64,000 bases of DNA, taken from positions 62,001 through 126,000 of the forward strand of contig NZ_CALBGN010000015.1 in NCBI RefSeq assembly GCF_937893305.1, given 5' to 3'. Of this stretch, positions 27,077 to 35,774 are shown piece after piece. The DNA comes from an uncultured Helicobacter sp. GTDB taxonomy: Bacteria; Campylobacterota; Campylobacteria; Campylobacterales; Helicobacteraceae. The notes beneath the pieces are model-generated. The model was given only the letters and a program-made list of their open reading frames with translations, searched no databases and had not been told where the DNA came from. How positions within the stretch are numbered: the stretch's first letter is position 1; the number at the start of each line of letters is the position of its first letter. The position numbers were made by a program, and so were the translations under genes.

Positions 27077-27865
27077 CTATGGATTTTTAGTAAATAATGT
27101 GCCTTTTTCATGAATATTATGTATTAAAAAATCATATAAGACCGATAAATCCTTGCCGCTAGATAGAAACATTTCTTTTTGATGATCTAGTAAAAATTTT
27201 GCCGCTTTAAGCTTAGTTACGATTCCACCTGTAGCAAAAGAATTATTTGGTGTAGCCTTTGCACTCAATTCATCATCGGAGATTTCTGTAACGATTTTTC
27301 TCATTTTTGCATTTGGATTATCTTTTGGATTTTCATCAAAATACGCATCAATATCACTTAAAATTGCCAATAATTGTGCATCAAAAAAATGTGTAGCGTG
27401 CGCTGAGAGTTGATCATTATCGCCAAAACCTAGAATTTTCAGCTCCCCTGTTGCAATCACATCATTTTCATTAATAATGGGTAACACCTGACTTTCTAAT
27501 AAAGTCTCCATTGCATTGCGTGCATTTTGTGTATGTTTTCTAGAATCAAAATCATACGCTGTTAATAACATTTGTGCAGTTATAATTCCATACTTTCTAA
27601 AAGTATCCGCATAAATTTCCATAAGTAAAGGCTGCCCAATAGCAGCTAAAGCTTGCTTATTGCTAAGATTTTCTTTATCCAATTTAACTTCTGTATATCC
27701 AGCAGCTACCGCTCCAGAACTCACCAAGATTACTTCATAAACATTTCTAATTTTAGAAATTAATTGCGCTAAAGCTTCAATGCGCGTTAAATTAATCCTT
27801 TGATTTTCTACTAAAATTGCACTTCCAACTTTAATAACAATTCTTTTGTTTTTTTGATGTTGCAT
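27077..27865 (-). CDS. proB: Glutamate 5-kinase ProB
   Basis: 262 residues. Amino acid kinase fold: RIVIKVGSAILVENQRINLTRIEALA, VILVSSGAVAAGYTEVKL, NKQALAAIGQPLLMEIYADTF, LLESQVLPIINENDVIATGELKILGFGDNDQLSAHATHFFDAQLLAILSDIDAYFD split over residues 115-170, and ATGGIVTKLKAAKFL. It phosphorylates glutamate in the first step of proline synthesis. The C-terminal PUA domain of E. coli ProB is missing, as is common in Campylobacter and Helicobacter. It sits one base after the obg stop. Confidence 0.94.
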   Translation of the reverse strand: MQHQKNKRIVIKVGSAILVENQRINLTRIEALAQLISKIRNVYEVILVSSGAVAAGYTEVKLDKENLSNKQALAAIGQPLLMEIYADTFRKYGIITAQMLLTAYDFDSRKHTQNARNAMETLLESQVLPIINENDVIATGELKILGFGDNDQLSAHATHFFDAQLLAILSDIDAYFDENPKDNPNAKMRKIVTEISDDELSAKATPNNSFATGGIVTKLKAAKFLLDHQKEMFLSSGKDLSVLYDFLIHNIHEKGTLFTKNP

Positions 27866-27866
27866 T

Positions 27867-28949
27867 TTATTTCCTAAACTCTCTTAAACTCGCATATAGC
27901 AAATGCTTTAAGGATTCCACATTTTGACCACTCACACTTGATACACCAAGCACAAAAAGCGGATCTTTAAAGTCAAACTCTATGCTAAAATCATCGGCTT
28001 CTTTTTGAATAAAACAATCAGAAATTTGCGTGTGTTTTTTAAGCTTGCAGCTTAAATGCTTCACAAAAGATTCTATAATTTCTTCTGCATTTTCCACTGC
28101 ATCGCTTTTAGAAAACATTATCCCAAAAGGACGATTTTCTAACTTTTGACTAAATTTACTCACTTCTAAGCGCAATACATTAAACTGCTCTTGTATATCT
28201 CTATAATTTGCTAAATCTAGCACAAAAAGCAAGAATTGCGTGCGCTCAATATGGCGCAAAAATTCAATTCCAAGTCCCTTTCCTTCACTAGCACCTCCAA
28301 TAATTCCGGGAATATCTGCAATCACAAAGGATTGATAATCTCCTGCATTTACAATTCCAAGACTCGGGATTAAAGTTGTAAATTCATAATTTGCAATTTC
28401 AGGTTTTGCATTAGACAATACAGAAACAAGCGTGGATTTTCCAACATTTGGAAACCCAACAAGCCCAACATCAGCAATAAGCTTAAGCTCTAAACGGATT
28501 GTTTTTTCAATCCCGGGTAAACCCTTTTGCGCATAAGTGGGACGCTGATTTGTGGCACTTTTAAAATGCACATTTCCTAATCCCCCCTTACCCCCTTCTA
28601 AAAACAATATTTTTTGTGATTCATCTAATAAATCTAAAAGTAATGTGTTATTTTGAGCATCAAAGATCTGTGTCCCAGGAGGCACAATAATTACCAAATC
28701 TTCGCCCTTTTTTCCATATTTATTACGTCCTTCTCCCGGACGCCCATTTTGCGCCTTAAAATGTTTGTGTCCTCTAAAATGTGAAAGTGTATCCGTGTTT
28801 CTATCCACTTGAAAATACACATTCCCACCTTTGCCACCATCTCCACCATCTGGACCACCATTAATAACAAATTTTTCACGACGAAAAGAAACTGCTCCCT
28901 CTCCACCTTTGCCTGAGGATACAAAGATTTCAACACGATCAACAAACAT
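27867..28949 (-). CDS. obg: GTPase Obg/CgtA
   Basis: 360 residues. The glycine-rich N-terminal Obg fold ([65 protein letters not shown]) covers about residues 10-155. It is followed by the G domain: P-loop [12 protein letters not shown] (about 167), [27 protein letters not shown]. The third G motif for the guanine base reads FSKSDAV in place of NKxD. Obg binds the 50S subunit and links ribosome assembly to growth. It is downstream of rplU-rpmA, the usual order, but separated from rpmA by a 29-base palindrome. Confidence 0.95.
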   Translation of the reverse strand: MFVDRVEIFVSSGKGGEGAVSFRREKFVINGGPDGGDGGKGGNVYFQVDRNTDTLSHFRGHKHFKAQNGRPGEGRNKYGKKGEDLVIIVPPGTQIFDAQNNTLLLDLLDESQKILFLEGGKGGLGNVHFKSATNQRPTYAQKGLPGIEKTIRLELKLIADVGLVGFPNVGKSTLVSVLSNAKPEIANYEFTTLIPSLGIVNAGDYQSFVIADIPGIIGGASEGKGLGIEFLRHIERTQFLLFVLDLANYRDIQEQFNVLRLEVSKFSQKLENRPFGIMFSKSDAVENAEEIIESFVKHLSCKLKKHTQISDCFIQKEADDFSIEFDFKDPLFVLGVSSVSGQNVESLKHLLYASLREFRK

Positions 28950-28976
28950 AAATAACCTTAAATTATATTAGAAAGC

Positions 28977-29005
28977 CTTTAAGATTCCAACTTGGAATCT
29001 TAAAG
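28977..29005. repeat. 29-base near-perfect palindrome between rpmA and obg
   Basis: Arms CTTTAAGATTCCAA (28977-28990) and TTGGAATCTTAAAG (28992-29005) are exact complements around a single C. It lies between the rpmA stop (29022) and the obg start (28949). As RNA from the minus strand it would form a long hairpin, and the TAATATAAT on the minus strand just after it looks like a -10 element for obg, so it may end the ribosomal-protein transcript. It contains the GATTCCAA word repeated across the window. Confidence 0.8.
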
Positions 29006-29021
29006 TATTACTTAGAAAGTC

Positions 29022-29279
29022 TTACGAAGCGGGAAGAATAGAAACTTTTTTGCGGTTTCTATCTTTTCTCTCAAAAGATACAACTCCATCAATTAATGCA
29101 AAAATTGTATGATCTTTACCCATTCCTACATTATTTCCGGGATGCACTTTTGTTCCTCTTTGGCGGATAATGATATTTCCCGCACGAACAAACTGACCAC
29201 CAAATTTTTTAACACCTAAACGACGCCCTGCGGAATCGCGGTTATTCTGGGTGCTACCCTGACCTTTCTTGTGTGCCAT
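29022..29279 (-). CDS. rpmA: 50S ribosomal protein L27
   Basis: 85 residues beginning [20 protein letters not shown], the classic L27 N-terminus that reaches the peptidyl transferase centre, followed by [37 protein letters not shown] in two blocks (about 27-63). The start Met-Ala form shows there is no Firmicutes-type cleaved leader. It lies 23 bases downstream of rplU on the minus strand. Confidence 0.97.
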   Translation of the reverse strand: MAHKKGQGSTQNNRDSAGRRLGVKKFGGQFVRAGNIIIRQRGTKVHPGNNVGMGKDHTIFALIDGVVSFERKDRNRKKVSILPAS

Positions 29280-29302
29280 TTCAACTCCTTAAATGCTGCA
29301 AT

Positions 29303-29614
29303 CTAGCCTGAGATCTTTACAACACGCACACGCGTAAAATCTCTTCTAAAGCCTCTTTTAGTTTTGCTATCTTTTCTACGGCGTTTCTTAAAAGTAATGA
29401 CTTTCTTGCCTCTGCCCTCATTAATGACTTCAAGTTCAACTTTTGCACCACTTACACAAGGTGCCCCGAGCTTAATGTCATCGCCATTGCAGATGGCTAG
29501 AACTTCAGTTACTTCAACTTTTGACTTTGGCTCAAGGTTCAAGCAATCTAGCAAAATAATATCGCCTTCACTAACCTTGTATTGTTTGCCTCCATTCGCA
29601 ATGATTGCATACAT
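29303..29614 (-). CDS. rplU: 50S ribosomal protein L21
   Basis: 103 residues from the second of two adjacent ATGs ([18 protein letters not shown]), which matches the family start. [20 protein letters not shown] and the basic C-terminus [27 protein letters not shown] are typical of L21, which binds 23S rRNA. It heads the rplU-rpmA pair, followed by obg and proB. Confidence 0.96.
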   Translation of the reverse strand: MYAIIANGGKQYKVSEGDIILLDCLNLEPKSKVEVTEVLAICNGDDIKLGAPCVSGAKVELEVINEGRGKKVITFKKRRRKDSKTKRGFRRDFTRVRVVKISG

Positions 29615-29700
29615 CATACAATTCCTTAAAATTTGAAGTTATTTTTTATTAAAACTTAATAAAAGATCGGATTCTATCTTAATTTTCATTAATAAAAACT

Positions 29701-30072
29701 TTAATCTGCAAGCGCAATACACTCAATCTCCACAAGAGCATTTTTAGGTAATGTTTTAACGGCAACTGTGCTTCTAGCTGGCTTATGAGTTCCAAAAAAC
29801 TCCGCATAAATCTCATTTACGATTCCAAAATCTTCCATATTGCTTAAGAAAATTGTTGTCTTAATTACCTTATTTAAATCACTTCCACCTGTTTTTAACA
29901 CTTCTTTAAGATTGCTTAAAACTTGTCTTGTTTGCACACTGATATCACCCAATAGTTCTCCTTGTGGCGTTAGTCCAATTTGCCCCGAAGTGTAAAGTAT
30001 TCCATTTGCTAAAATTGCTTGAGAATAAGGACCAATCGCCTGTGGTGCATTTTGCGTTGCAATGATTTTCAT
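29701..30072 (-). CDS. ridA: RidA family enamine/imine deaminase
   Basis: 123 residues with the full RidA signature: IATQNAPQAIGPYSQAILANGILYTSGQIGL at the N-terminus, LSNLKEVLKTGGSDLNKVIKTTIFLSNMEDF, and the C-terminal RSTVAVKTLPKNALVEIECIAL with the substrate-binding Arg (about residue 104) and Glu. RidA trimers hydrolyse reactive 2-aminoacrylate made by PLP enzymes. Single-gene unit divergent from the moaD cluster; the start is preceded by AAAGGAATATC. Confidence 0.95.
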   Translation of the reverse strand: MKIIATQNAPQAIGPYSQAILANGILYTSGQIGLTPQGELLGDISVQTRQVLSNLKEVLKTGGSDLNKVIKTTIFLSNMEDFGIVNEIYAEFFGTHKPARSTVAVKTLPKNALVEIECIALAD

Positions 30073-30142
30073 TAGATATTCCTTTGCTTTTTTGTGTTAT
30101 TTATTATAAAATTATAACTTATTTCATTTTTAAGGATTCCTT

Positions 30143-30493
30143 ATGCGATCATTTTTAAGAATTTTTAGTGCTAGCATTATTGTTTTAAGTCTTAGTGCAA
30201 ATACTCTGTGTGCAGATACTTTTGTAATTTTAAAATCTCCAAAAAAACATGCGCCTATTTCACCTTTAACGCCTTTTGATGAGGCATTAAAGAGAGAAAT
30301 GCAAAAATACCCTAAAGATTCCGCTTTTTTTGTTGATGGGAGAACGGGTAAAATTCTCTCTGTTAATAAACTCCCAAAAAGAGTCCAAAAGCCTCTTATA
30401 AATTCTTCATATAAGACTGCGCCAAAACCTAAAAAACCAGCACCAAAAATCCCTTATGAAATGCAAGAAGAACGCATTGAACTTCTCCAATAA
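30143..30493 (+). CDS. Small exported Lys/Pro-rich protein upstream of moaD (unknown)
   Basis: 116 residues. The first 24 form a signal peptide (FLRIFSASIIVLSLSANTLCA, cleavage before DTF). The mature part is rich in lysine and proline, especially near the end (KTAPKPKKPAPKIPYEM), with a VDGRTGKILSVNKLPKRVQK segment. I recognise no family. It lies eight bases before moaD with a ribosome site between them, so it is in or at the head of the molybdopterin operon, but I see nothing that ties it to cofactor synthesis. The start follows AAGGATTCCTT. Confidence 0.6.
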   Translation: MRSFLRIFSASIIVLSLSANTLCADTFVILKSPKKHAPISPLTPFDEALKREMQKYPKDSAFFVDGRTGKILSVNKLPKRVQKPLINSSYKTAPKPKKPAPKIPYEMQEERIELLQ

Positions 30494-30501
30494 GGTATTT
30501 T

Positions 30502-30723
30502 ATGATAGAAGTTGAATTTCTAGGACCCTTAGGTAACAAAACTTATCAAAGTAATGCAGCAAATCTACACGCTTTAAAAGAAGAATTACAGGCAATTCCC
30601 GAGATTAATCCTTGGCTAAAAGATTGTGCAATTGCTATAAACAACACGATTATCTCTTCTTTAGAAACCCCTATTAAAGAAGGCGATAAGATTGCGTTGC
30701 TTCCTCCTGTGTGTGGCGGATAA
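30502..30723 (+). CDS. moaD: Molybdopterin synthase sulfur carrier subunit MoaD
   Basis: 73 residues with a beta-grasp pattern (IEVEFLGPLGNKTYQ...GDKIALLPPVCGG). The protein ends in Gly-Gly, the site that is adenylated and thiocarboxylated for sulfur transfer, and the preceding LLPPV is typical. Partner MoaE follows with a one-base overlap (TAATG). ThiS is the alternative beta-grasp carrier but the MoaE neighbour settles it. Confidence 0.93.
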   Translation: MIEVEFLGPLGNKTYQSNAANLHALKEELQAIPEINPWLKDCAIAINNTIISSLETPIKEGDKIALLPPVCGG

Positions 30724-31172
30724 TGCAAAATTCTTTGCTGCTTTTTGATGGAGCATTAAACACAACAGAAATTTATGCGCAATGGTATGCCTTTGGAGCT
30801 GAAAATAATTTTGGTGCAAATGCAATTTTTACGGGGATTGTGCGTGCAGAAAATGATTGTCAAGGCTTAAGCTTTGACATTTATGCACCACTTTTAGAGC
30901 AATGGCTTAAAACTTGGTGCGACAAAGCACAAAAACACAATGCTTATCTTAAAATGGCGCATTCAAAAGGCGATGTATTCAACTATCAAAGCTCTTATAT
31001 GGCGGGAGTTTTTAGTGCAAAAAGGCGTGCAACTTTAGATATCTTTGAAGATTTTATTGAAGATTTTAAGCATAATGCTCCCATTTGGAAATATGATTTA
31101 AAAAATGGGCAACGCATTTATGCAAAAGAACGTAGCCACCATCTTCCACATAGCGGAATCCTAAGCAGCTAA
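30723..31172 (+). CDS. moaE: Molybdopterin synthase catalytic subunit MoaE
   Basis: 149 residues from the ATG at 30723 that shares its first base with the moaD stop. GANAIFTGIVRAENDCQGLSFDIY matches the G-A-x-x-x-F-x-G-x-V-R motif of MoaE. The C-terminal half has IWKYDLKNGQRIY in place of the usual P-(I/V)-WK-(K/R/H)-E segment, so the key WK lysine is present (about residue 126). The enzyme inserts two sulfurs into precursor Z to give molybdopterin. Confidence 0.9.
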   Translation: MQNSLLLFDGALNTTEIYAQWYAFGAENNFGANAIFTGIVRAENDCQGLSFDIYAPLLEQWLKTWCDKAQKHNAYLKMAHSKGDVFNYQSSYMAGVFSAKRRATLDIFEDFIEDFKHNAPIWKYDLKNGQRIYAKERSHHLPHSGILSS

Positions 31173-31197
31173 ATATGAAATCAAAAAAGGCTTTTTA

Positions 31198-31683
31198 ATG
31201 CGTACAGTTGCATTTACTGGAAATTCTAATAGCGGTAAAACAACGCTTATTGAAAAACTCTCCTTGCTTTTACACAATAAACGCGTCGCTATCATTAAGC
31301 ACGACCCAAAAGATAAGGCAGAAATTGATACAAAAGGCAAGGATTCTGCACGCTTTTTTCAAAGTGGCGCAGATGTTGTGATTCTAGGAAACACACAAAC
31401 AACCTTGCGTCTTCATAAAGCACTTAGCATAGAATCCCTAAAAGCACAATTTAGCCATTATGATTATCTCTTTGTGGAGGGCTTAAAGGAATTGCCACTC
31501 CCTAGGATTTGCGTTGCTAGAGAACATTTTGATGAACGCTTTTTACCATTTATTCGAGCAATTGCGATAGATTCTAGCATTAAAAAAGAATCGCTAACTC
31601 CCTATAAACTTGAAATTTTAGATCTAAACAATCCCTTAGAAATTTTAAAATGGATCAACACAAATATAAAGGACAGATTATGA
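31198..31683 (+). CDS. mobB: Molybdopterin-guanine dinucleotide biosynthesis protein MobB
   Basis: 161 residues. The P-loop GNSNSGKTTLIEKL is at residues about 8-21, followed by VAIIKHDPKDKAEIDTKGKDSARFFQSGADVVIL, the strongly conserved MobB block, and DYLFVEGLKELPLPRICV. MobB is a GTP-binding helper of MobA in attaching GMP to molybdopterin. It overlaps mog as ATGA and follows moaE after 25 bases. Confidence 0.93.
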   Translation: MRTVAFTGNSNSGKTTLIEKLSLLLHNKRVAIIKHDPKDKAEIDTKGKDSARFFQSGADVVILGNTQTTLRLHKALSIESLKAQFSHYDYLFVEGLKELPLPRICVAREHFDERFLPFIRAIAIDSSIKKESLTPYKLEILDLNNPLEILKWINTNIKDRL

Positions 31684-32210
31684 CACAAGCAAAAATTGGA
31701 ATCCTAACTTTATCAGATCGCGCAAGTTCCGGAATTTATGAAGATATTTCAGGAAAAGCGATCTTAGAAACCTTACAAGAATATCTCATTACGCCATTTA
31801 CTTATAGTTATTGCGTAATTGCCGATGAGTTAGAGCTAATTAAAGAGCAACTCATTACGCTTGCAGATAAAGAACATTGTGATTTAATTGTAACCACAGG
31901 TGGAACAGGTCCTGCACCACGTGATGTTACACCAGAAGCCACAGAAGCCGTGTGTGAAAAAATATTACCGGGTTTTGGTGAATTAATGCGTCAAGTAAGC
32001 TTAAAATATGTTCCAACAGCAATCTTATCGCGTCAAAGTGCTGGAATCTATCATAAAAGTTTAATTATCAATCTCCCAGGCAAGCCAAAATCTATTAGAG
32101 AATGCCTAGATGCAGTTTTTCCCGCTGTGCCTTATTGCCTTGATTTAATCGGTGCAGCTTATCTAGAAACAAATCCAGAAGTCATCAAAGCCTTTCGCCC
32201 AAAGTCTTAG
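31680..32210 (+). CDS. mog: Molybdopterin adenylyltransferase (Mog/MoaB)
   Basis: 176 residues from the ATG at 31680, which overlaps the mobB stop; earlier in-frame starts lie inside mobB. AKIGILTLSDRASSGIYEDISGKAI and LIVTTGGTGPAPRDVTPEATEAV are the Mog/MoaB signature, and LIINLPGKPKSIRECLDAVFPAVPYCLDLI closes it. The enzyme adenylates molybdopterin before molybdenum insertion by MoeA. Last gene of the moaD-moaE-mobB-mog run; convergent with the cyclophilin gene (four-base overlap). Confidence 0.93.
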   Translation: MTQAKIGILTLSDRASSGIYEDISGKAILETLQEYLITPFTYSYCVIADELELIKEQLITLADKEHCDLIVTTGGTGPAPRDVTPEATEAVCEKILPGFGELMRQVSLKYVPTAILSRQSAGIYHKSLIINLPGKPKSIRECLDAVFPAVPYCLDLIGAAYLETNPEVIKAFRPKS

Positions 32211-32767
32211 TTTGCAATAATGTATGCTTTGATGATTTTTTGTTCTTTAAGTGGCTTATCTGCATGATCTGTTTGCGTATATTCTATTTTGCGCAATGTC
32301 TTAAAACTCTCTTCTTGGTTTTGTTTGCTAATTTCTCCAAAAATCGTATGCTTTCCATTTAAATGGGGAGTGCGTGTTGTTGTAATGAAAAACTGACTCC
32401 CGTTTGTATTAGCACCAGCATTTGCCATCGCTAAAATCCCCGCTCTATCAAAGGCATACCCTTTTGCAATCTCATCTTCAAAATCTTTTCCCCAAATTGA
32501 TTCTCCACCACGCCCTGTTCCTGTTGGATCTCCACCTTGAATCATAAATTTACGAATCACACGATGAAAAAGGATTCCATTATAATACCCGTTGTTGATG
32601 TGTGTCACAAAGTTTTCAACTGCCTTTGGTGCGACTTCTGGAAATAAATCTAAAGTGATCTTGCCTGAAGTTGTTTCTAAAACTGCTTGAACCTTTTTAG
32701 CTTCTTGCGCATTTAAAAACACTGCACTAAAAACACTAAGCAAAAAGAGAATTAACGCTTTCATCAT
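32207..32767 (-). CDS. ppiA: Exported cyclophilin-type peptidyl-prolyl cis-trans isomerase
   Basis: 186 residues from the first of two adjacent ATGs at 32767, which has AAAGGA six bases upstream; an opening from 32794 is within prs and lacks a ribosome site. A signal peptide (ALILFLLSVFSAVFLNA, cleavage before QEA) targets it to the periplasm. The cyclophilin core is clear: VENFVTHINNGYYNGILFHRVIRKFMIQGGDPTGTGRGGESIWG and ILAMANAGANTNGSQFFIT. The catalytic arginine is in FHRVI. It overlaps the 3' end of prs by 32 bases. Confidence 0.93.
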   Translation of the reverse strand: MMKALILFLLSVFSAVFLNAQEAKKVQAVLETTSGKITLDLFPEVAPKAVENFVTHINNGYYNGILFHRVIRKFMIQGGDPTGTGRGGESIWGKDFEDEIAKGYAFDRAGILAMANAGANTNGSQFFITTTRTPHLNGKHTIFGEISKQNQEESFKTLRKIEYTQTDHADKPLKEQKIIKAYIIAN

Positions 32768-33665
32768 TATTGATCCTTTTAATAACTTCTGCAAAAAGCG
32801 GAGCTACACTTAAGATTTTAATCTTTTCACAACTTTGGCGCAATGGAATTGTGTCTGTAACAATCACCTCATCAATCTCACTCTCTAAGATCCTTTGATA
32901 TGCAGGACCACTAAAAACTGCGTGCGTGCCAAGCGCAATAACACTTGTTGCCCCTTTTTGCTTAAATGCGCTTGCAGCTTTAACCATTGTTCCTGCTGTG
33001 TCAATCATATCATCAATTAAAATCACATCCTTGCCTTCTACACTTCCAATCACATTCATCACTTCACTTTCGTTTGCCTTTTCACGCCTTTTATCAACAA
33101 TAACAATGTCAAGCCCTAAAAGTTTCGCAAAATATCTAGCGCGTCCAACACCACCAATATCAGGACTTGCAACAATAGGATTTTTAAGATTTTTAGCAGC
33201 AATATGTTCTTTAAAAACAATAGAACCATAAAGATTATCCACAGGAATATCAAAGAATCCTTGAATTTGTCCTGCGTGTAAATCCATCGTAATCAAACGC
33301 GTAATTCCTGCACACTGCAATAAATCTGCAACAAGTTTTGCTGTGATTGGAACACGAGGAGCCGCTTTTCTATCCTGTCTTGCATAACCAAAATAAGGCA
33401 TAATTGCGTGAATGCTTTTTGCAGAACTACGCTTTAACGCATCAACCATTATTAATAATTCCATCAAATTATCATTTGTTGGCGCACAGGTTGGCTGAAT
33501 AATAAAAACATCTTTACCGCGCACACTCTCACACAAACGCACGCTAATTTCTCCATCACTAAATCGTGCGACTTCTGCCTTAGATAATTCAATATCCAAA
33601 ACTCTAGCAACAGCATTAGAAAACTCTCTATGTGCGCTTCCAGTAAAAACTCTGTAATCTTGCAT
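32736..33665 (-). CDS. prs: Ribose-phosphate pyrophosphokinase
   Basis: 309 residues from the ATG at 33665 (AAAGG six bases upstream); in-frame TTG codons just before it are not needed. Family marks: FTGSAHREFSNAVARVLDIELSKAEVARFSDGEISVRL at the start split by the substrate loop, YFGYARQDRKAAPRVPITAKLVADLL with the catalytic K/R loop, TMDLHAGQIQGFFDIPVDNLY, SPDIGGVGRARYFAKLL and VILIDDMIDTAGTMVKAA. It makes PRPP for nucleotide, His and Trp synthesis. Divergent from the maf gene. Confidence 0.97.
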   Translation of the reverse strand: MQDYRVFTGSAHREFSNAVARVLDIELSKAEVARFSDGEISVRLCESVRGKDVFIIQPTCAPTNDNLMELLIMVDALKRSSAKSIHAIMPYFGYARQDRKAAPRVPITAKLVADLLQCAGITRLITMDLHAGQIQGFFDIPVDNLYGSIVFKEHIAAKNLKNPIVASPDIGGVGRARYFAKLLGLDIVIVDKRREKANESEVMNVIGSVEGKDVILIDDMIDTAGTMVKAASAFKQKGATSVIALGTHAVFSGPAYQRILESEIDEVIVTDTIPLRQSCEKIKILSVAPLFAEVIKRINNDESVNSLFA

Positions 33666-33788
33666 CAACAACCTTTATGTGAAATAAAACGCAAATTATA
33701 AACTTTACAAACTTAAATGTTTTGTCTTTTGTAAAAGGTTTTAAAAAATTCTGCTAAAATTTCCAATCTTTAAATCAAAAGGATAAAA

Positions 33789-35741
33789 ATGCGCACAAAA
33801 CAAAGCATTGTAGAAATACTTCAAAATAGCTCTCCACAAGAAATAGAATCCTTTTGTAATGCACGCTTTCAAAGTAATTTAACTTTTTTCAAAGAAGCAA
33901 ATTATCCTAATCTTTTTGAAGTTTTGCAAACCCCCGCTAAAGAATATCAACTCTACATCGGACAAGAAGGGGTAAATATCATAAACTTCAAGCAAAATAC
34001 CTTGATGTATGCCATAACTGAAGGCAAATCTACAATGCTAGAAGTGCATAAAAACTGCGCTTATAATCCACCTATTAATGAAAAGTGGAATCGTATTTTT
34101 GGGGGAAAACCTGCCTTTATTGATGATACATTTCCTTATAGTCAAATGCTCATTAATGAAGTTTTAAATTATGCACTCAACAATGGCAGTATCGCACATT
34201 ACCATTTGCCTAGTGATTTTCTGCCTAGTTTGAATCTTTTTGGTTTAGGAGGTGGAATCTTTTTGCAAATTTTAATTGAAAACTATGCAACAATCCATAA
34301 TTTTTTCATCTTTGAAGAATCCTTAGATTTATTTAGAATTGCGTGCTTTTTTGTGGATTTTGCTCTACTTTTTAGCAAAACTCAAAATCAAGCAGGCTAT
34401 ATCTTTTTAGAAAGCATTATGAAAAAAGAATATATTCAAAACTTCTTTTTAACACGAAAAATCAGCACTTCTTTAATAAGATTTGAATTAATGCTCTATC
34501 AAACTCCAATCACACAAAATGCACGCAATATTGTCTTTGAAGTGCATTCTCAAACAATGCGTGGTTGGGGAACTTTTGAAGATGAAATGCGCGGGATTAA
34601 AAACAAACTTTCTCTCCCTATTAAAAAGATGCTTATCAAACCAAAACGCGTCAATGCGCCAATTTGTGTGGTAGCAAATGGACCAAGCCTTGATTTTTTA
34701 CTCCCTTTCATCAAAAAAAATAAAGACAGAATGATTATTTTTAGTTGTGGGACAGCATTAAAACCTTTGTTAAACTATGGCATTAAACCAGACTTTCAAA
34801 TTGAAATTGAACGTCACGATTATCTAGGAGATGTTCTAAAATCCGCCCCTTTGGATAATATCCCATTAATTGCTGCGAGTGTGCTTGATGAAAATGCTAA
34901 AAAAGTCGCAAAAGAACTCTATGTATTTGAACGCGAGGGAAGTAGTGCTGCAAACTTAAATGCTCCACGCTTTAAAGTGCAATTTACTGCGCCTCTTGTA
35001 GGAAATGCAGGCGCAGCACTAGCTAGCTATTTGGGAAGCGATGTGATTTTATGTGGATTAGATTGTGGTTATAAAAAAGGTGCTAGCAAACACGCTAAAA
35101 ACTCTTATTATGGAGAAGAAGATACAAAAATACCAGAAGATGCATATCCTGTAACTGGAAACTTTAGCGATGATATTTATTCAGATGCGTTATTCTCTCT
35201 TTCAAAAGCAACTTTAGAAGAAGCATTTAGATCTTTAAAGCCTTTTCATATTTTAAATTTAAATGACGGCGCAAAAATTAATGGCGCATTACCTACACAC
35301 CACGAAGAATTTGAACTAAAAACTATTGATAAAAAAACTGTTTTAAAGCAACTTAAATCTCTCTTTAAAGATCCCCATAAAGAAGATTTCTACACCAAAG
35401 AAACACAAAAATACATTTTTGAAATCCTAGCGTTTAAAAATAAAATGCACGATGTTTTTAAAGCACAAGTTTTCTCTAAACAAGAACTATTTATAGCTTT
35501 AGATAAGGGCTATGGCGTGCTTGCCAAAGAAACGCTTGATAATGCTTTTATTAGCATACTTTTTGGTGGCACTCTAAGCCACTTTTTGTATGCAATCGCT
35601 TTTAGTGCCTTGCATCTTCCACACAATAATATGCAAAATCTTTGGGAAAAAAGTGGTGAACTTTATCTTACAGCAATGGACAAAATGCTAGAATCTTTAC
35701 GCGAAACACTTTTTTCAAAAAGTGGAACACCAATTGCTTAA
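33789..35741 (+). CDS. Maf-type motility accessory factor, DUF115 glycosyltransferase-like
   Basis: 650 residues. The central DUF115/MptE-like domain (about 290-460) reads APICVVANGPSLDFLLPFI, IIFSCGTALKPLLNYGIKPDFQIEIER, FTAPLVGNAGAALASYLGSDVILCGLDCGYKKG. Maf proteins of Campylobacter and Helicobacter are thought to transfer pseudaminic or legionaminic acid onto flagellins. The N-terminal 280 residues resemble the family's variable lead domain. It has its own promoter region (TAAAAT at about 33753-33758) and is followed after 33 bases by flgP, consistent with a motility locus. The acceptor and sugar are inference. Confidence 0.82.
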   Translation: MRTKQSIVEILQNSSPQEIESFCNARFQSNLTFFKEANYPNLFEVLQTPAKEYQLYIGQEGVNIINFKQNTLMYAITEGKSTMLEVHKNCAYNPPINEKWNRIFGGKPAFIDDTFPYSQMLINEVLNYALNNGSIAHYHLPSDFLPSLNLFGLGGGIFLQILIENYATIHNFFIFEESLDLFRIACFFVDFALLFSKTQNQAGYIFLESIMKKEYIQNFFLTRKISTSLIRFELMLYQTPITQNARNIVFEVHSQTMRGWGTFEDEMRGIKNKLSLPIKKMLIKPKRVNAPICVVANGPSLDFLLPFIKKNKDRMIIFSCGTALKPLLNYGIKPDFQIEIERHDYLGDVLKSAPLDNIPLIAASVLDENAKKVAKELYVFEREGSSAANLNAPRFKVQFTAPLVGNAGAALASYLGSDVILCGLDCGYKKGASKHAKNSYYGEEDTKIPEDAYPVTGNFSDDIYSDALFSLSKATLEEAFRSLKPFHILNLNDGAKINGALPTHHEEFELKTIDKKTVLKQLKSLFKDPHKEDFYTKETQKYIFEILAFKNKMHDVFKAQVFSKQELFIALDKGYGVLAKETLDNAFISILFGGTLSHFLYAIAFSALHLPHNNMQNLWEKSGELYLTAMDKMLESLRETLFSKSGTPIA

Positions 35742-35774
35742 CGTATAAATATCTTAATGTCAAAAAGGATTGAA

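Noticed and set aside
26875..27090. A 71-codon opening on the plus strand in the gap between pycB and proB
   Set aside because: No ribosome site and low-complexity hydrophobic text; the opposite strand has a 59-codon gene with AAGGAGG and better composition.
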